Both the position numbers and the translations under genes were made by a program. Below are positions 14,935-16,921 of a stretch of 16,921 bases of DNA, piece by piece. The notes below the pieces were generated by a model. That model made no database searches. It saw only the letters and a list, made by a program, of their open reading frames with translations, and was not told where the DNA came from. The DNA lies in NCBI GenBank assembly GCA_007571185.1, contig RKRX01000098.1, forward strand, positions 1-16,921. The letters run 5' to 3'. Source of the DNA: Oceanicaulis sp. Lineage in GTDB: Bacteria > Pseudomonadota > Alphaproteobacteria > Caulobacterales > Maricaulaceae. Positions within the stretch are counted from its first letter, which is position 1. Each line of letters starts with the position of its first letter.

Positions 14935-16392
14935 ATGGCTCACAGCAGTACTTCCAACACGCCTGAGTATACCGTTTCCGAACTTTCCCATGCGCTCAAG
15001 CTTACGGTGGAACGGGCCTATGATCGTGTCCGCGTGCGGGGCGAACTAGGCCGGGTGGTGGTCGCTCGGTCCGGCCATGTCTATCTGGACATGAAGGATG
15101 AAAAGGCGGTCATTGACGGAGTGATATGGAAGAGCGGCGCCGCATCCCTAGGTTTCCGGCTTGAGGAAGGGTTGGAAGTGGTGGCCGAAGGGCGTTTATC
15201 CACTTTCCCCGGGCGTTCCAAGTATCAGATCATCATTGAGCGTATAGAGCCTGCAGGTGAAGGCGCGCTGATGGCGCTTTTGGAAGCGCGCAAGAAAGCG
15301 CTGACTGCTGAAGGCTTGTTCAATCCTGATCGCAAAAAGGCGCCGCCTTTCCTGCCGCAGGTGATCGGTGTGGTGACTTCTCCTACCGGCGCTGTGATCC
15401 GGGACATTCTGCATCGCCTTAACGACCGGTTTCCCCGCCGGGTGCTGCTCTGGCCGGTGCTGGTGCAGGGCGATCACGCTGCTGAGCAAATCGCGCATGC
15501 TATTGAAGGCTTCAATGCTCTCACGCCATGTGGTCCCGTGCCGGTCCCCGATGTTCTGATCGTGGCGAGAGGCGGGGGGGCAATCGAGGATTTGTGGGCT
15601 TTCAATGAGGAGATCGTGGTGCGTGCCGCAGCGCAGTCGCGCATTCCGTTGATTTCGGCGGTGGGCCATGAAACCGACATGACGCTGATTGATCATGCCT
15701 CGGATCGCCGCGCCCCCACACCCACAGCGGCAGCGGAGATGGCGGTGCCTGTACGGAGGGAGCTGATTGAGCGAATCACCATCATCAACGCACGCCTGAT
15801 GACAACGTTGAGGCGTAATCTTGACCGTAAGGAGGTCGATCTTAAAGCCGCCAGCCGCGGGTTGCCTCGACACACGGCCCTGCTCAATGAGCGCGTGCAA
15901 GTCCTTGATTTTGTCTCGTCTCGGCTGGGTCAATCGGCAAGGATCGGGGTGGAGCGCAAGCAGGCCCGGCTCCAGGCGCTGACCTTGCAGATACGCCCGG
16001 TTAGGCTCAAACGCGATTTTGATCGCAAGGTTCACCGGTTCGACGCAACAGGCGCACGCTTGCGTCAGGTCTGTCTGCGGGCGCTGTCGAGTATGGAATA
16101 CAGCCTGAAAGGGTTGGACGCTCGTCTGGAGACTCTGTCGCATAAATCCGCGCTCAAACGTGGTTTCGCGTTGGTAAGGGACGCCGAAGGTCGCCTGGTG
16201 CGCCGGGGCGCAGTCCTGAACGAAGGCCAGGCGGTGAGTCTGATCTTTGATGATGGCGAACTTCGGGCTGTGATTAAGGGTAAAGGCGCCATCACTCGGT
16301 CAGAGTTGTCGCCACAAAGACCGATCATGACCGAGCCCATATCCAGATCGCATAAGCCGGATTCCAGTTCTGAACAGGGCGATCTGTTTTAA
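14935..16392 (+). CDS. xseA: Exodeoxyribonuclease VII large subunit
   Basis: With XseB this subunit forms exonuclease VII, which degrades single-stranded DNA from either end. The 485-residue product (E. coli 456) has an N-terminal OB-fold domain (about residues 10-105, with VRGELGRVV and HVYLDMKDE). The catalytic domain includes VIGVVTSPTGAVIRDI, VARGGGAIEDLWAFNEE (residues 210-226), VGHETD (243-248) and the DRRAPTPTAAAE block. A helical C-terminal region and a DLF end follow. ATG 14935 is preferred over TTG 14917, which lies in the putative -10 region. The small-subunit gene xseB is not in this window. It converges with pgsA after 135 bases. Confidence 0.96.
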   Translation: MAHSSTSNTPEYTVSELSHALKLTVERAYDRVRVRGELGRVVVARSGHVYLDMKDEKAVIDGVIWKSGAASLGFRLEEGLEVVAEGRLSTFPGRSKYQIIIERIEPAGEGALMALLEARKKALTAEGLFNPDRKKAPPFLPQVIGVVTSPTGAVIRDILHRLNDRFPRRVLLWPVLVQGDHAAEQIAHAIEGFNALTPCGPVPVPDVLIVARGGGAIEDLWAFNEEIVVRAAAQSRIPLISAVGHETDMTLIDHASDRRAPTPTAAAEMAVPVRRELIERITIINARLMTTLRRNLDRKEVDLKAASRGLPRHTALLNERVQVLDFVSSRLGQSARIGVERKQARLQALTLQIRPVRLKRDFDRKVHRFDATGARLRQVCLRALSSMEYSLKGLDARLETLSHKSALKRGFALVRDAEGRLVRRGAVLNEGQAVSLIFDDGELRAVIKGKGAITRSELSPQRPIMTEPISRSHKPDSSSEQGDLF

Positions 16393-16527
16393 CCTTGTGC
16401 TCTCAGGCGGCGCAAAACGCACCCGGCAAGCTTGTATATTGGCGCACAGGATAACCCGCTTGACCGGGAATTTCTGCTCCCCGTGATCGTTCCTGTCATG
16501 TGTGCGGGAGCATGTGCAGCAGATACG
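16393..16527. other. Convergent xseA-pgsA gap, no recognised element
   Basis: This 135-base stretch separates the 3' ends of xseA and pgsA. It contains a short CCCG-CGGG pairing (16457-16460 with 16467-16470) followed by AATTT, too small to call a terminator with confidence. Frames crossing it show no conserved motif. I see nothing else in it. Confidence 0.4.
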
Positions 16528-16921
16528 TTATTTCCCGAAAGATGCATTCCAGTATGGCGCCGCGCTCCACAACGTGAGCAAAGCCAGAAACCAGACAGCG
16601 CCAATCCAGTAATGGTACCATATGCTTACAGGGAACCAGCCTAGGGCGATCATAAAGAATGGCGCTGCCACAACGCCCATTTGTAAGGCGGTCTTGGCTT
16701 TAGCTGTCCAGGTGACGGTCAACACGCCCCGGCGGGGGCGGGCGAATCGCAAACCGGTAATCACCAGATCCCGTCCCAGGATGATCAATACGGGTAGAGT
16801 GAGCCAAAGGTCAAAGCCGCTGAGCACGCAGTATGCGATCAGATATCCGCCCACCAGCAGCTTGTCCGCGATGGGATCCAGCAAGGCGCCCAGCGCGCTT
16901 TCTGTCTTCAGGACACGGGCC
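16528..16921 (-). CDS. pgsA: CDP-diacylglycerol-glycerol-3-phosphate 3-phosphatidyltransferase (5' end outside window)
   Basis: PgsA makes phosphatidylglycerophosphate from CDP-diacylglycerol and glycerol-3-phosphate in the inner membrane, the committed step to phosphatidylglycerol. The frame enters from the right edge without a start and 130 residues are visible. The first residues read ARVLKTESALGALLDPIADK, the second half of the CDP-alcohol phosphatidyltransferase motif AR-x8-G-x3-D-x3-D. The initial DG-x2 and the N-terminal membrane segment lie beyond the edge. GRDLVITGLR and several hydrophobic segments follow, consistent with PgsA rather than phosphatidylserine or cardiolipin synthases. 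The short C-terminus ends YWNASFGK. Confidence in the family is high, and in PgsA itself good. Confidence 0.9.
   Translation of the reverse strand, partial: ARVLKTESALGALLDPIADKLLVGGYLIAYCVLSGFDLWLTLPVLIILGRDLVITGLRFARPRRGVLTVTWTAKAKTALQMGVVAAPFFMIALGWFPVSIWYHYWIGAVWFLALLTLWSAAPYWNASFGK

Noticed and set aside
15196..16143. A 315-codon minus-strand open frame inside xseA
   Set aside because: It is fully antisense to a well-conserved gene, is rich in His, Arg and Gln as expected from a shadow frame, and shows no family motif or ribosome-binding site.
16389..16604. A 71-codon minus-strand frame overlapping the pgsA 3' end
   Set aside because: It overlaps the confident pgsA frame in another phase and has no conserved motif.
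1..16921. Mobile elements, CRISPR arrays, tRNA or rRNA genes, prophage or defence genes
   Set aside because: Read through on both strands; no transposase, repeat-spacer pattern, tRNA-like fold or unexplained gene cluster was seen. The coding content is conserved core genome.

Overview
This window is the downstream two thirds of a bacterial S10-spc-alpha ribosomal protein supercluster, followed by four housekeeping genes. The order secY-adk-rpsM with no rpmJ between, the short zinc-free adenylate kinase, the C-minus type S14, and an HtrA-family protease directly after rplQ all point to an Alphaproteobacterium. The sequence is moderately GC-rich, and promoter-like elements resemble the Caulobacter housekeeping consensus. 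A Caulobacterales/Maricaulales-like marine or aquatic lineage is a reasonable guess, but I cannot fix the genus from sequence alone.

Positions 1-11728 (+ strand) carry rplB (5' end cut by the window edge), rpsS, rplV, rpsC, rplP, rpmC, rpsQ, rplN, rplX, rplE, rpsN, rpsH, rplF, rplR, rpsE, rpmD, rplO, secY, adk, rpsM, rpsK, rpoA and rplQ. Spacing is tight: rplV/rpsC, rplX/rplE and secY/adk overlap, and most other gaps are 2-50 bases. This suggests one long transcription unit supplying both ribosomal subunits, the SecY translocon pore, adenylate kinase and the RNA polymerase alpha subunit. Two spacers stand out. The 80-base rplO-secY gap holds two consecutive hairpins. The 130-base adk-rpsM gap holds a GC-rich hairpin, a short direct repeat and a TTGACG box. 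Both sit where expression levels might need to change within the cluster.

Positions 11729-12063 form a 335-base non-coding leader with a plausible promoter. It precedes a periplasmic DegP/DegQ-like protease with a signal peptide, a complete His-Asp-Ser triad and two PDZ domains (12064-13461). purD (purine biosynthesis) lies on the minus strand at 13514-14806 and converges on the protease gene. xseA (exonuclease VII large subunit) is divergent from purD at 14935-16392. The purD-xseA intergenic region contains an imperfect inverted repeat whose arms each carry TTGACG, and xseA may be transcribed as a leaderless mRNA. The window ends inside pgsA (phosphatidylglycerophosphate synthase) on the minus strand, with its 5' end missing.

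I found no mobile element, CRISPR array, tRNA, rRNA, prophage, defence gene or unexplained gene cluster. The coding content is conserved core genome. What deserves a second look is small-scale regulatory structure in the few real intergenic gaps; I see no evidence for a new system.
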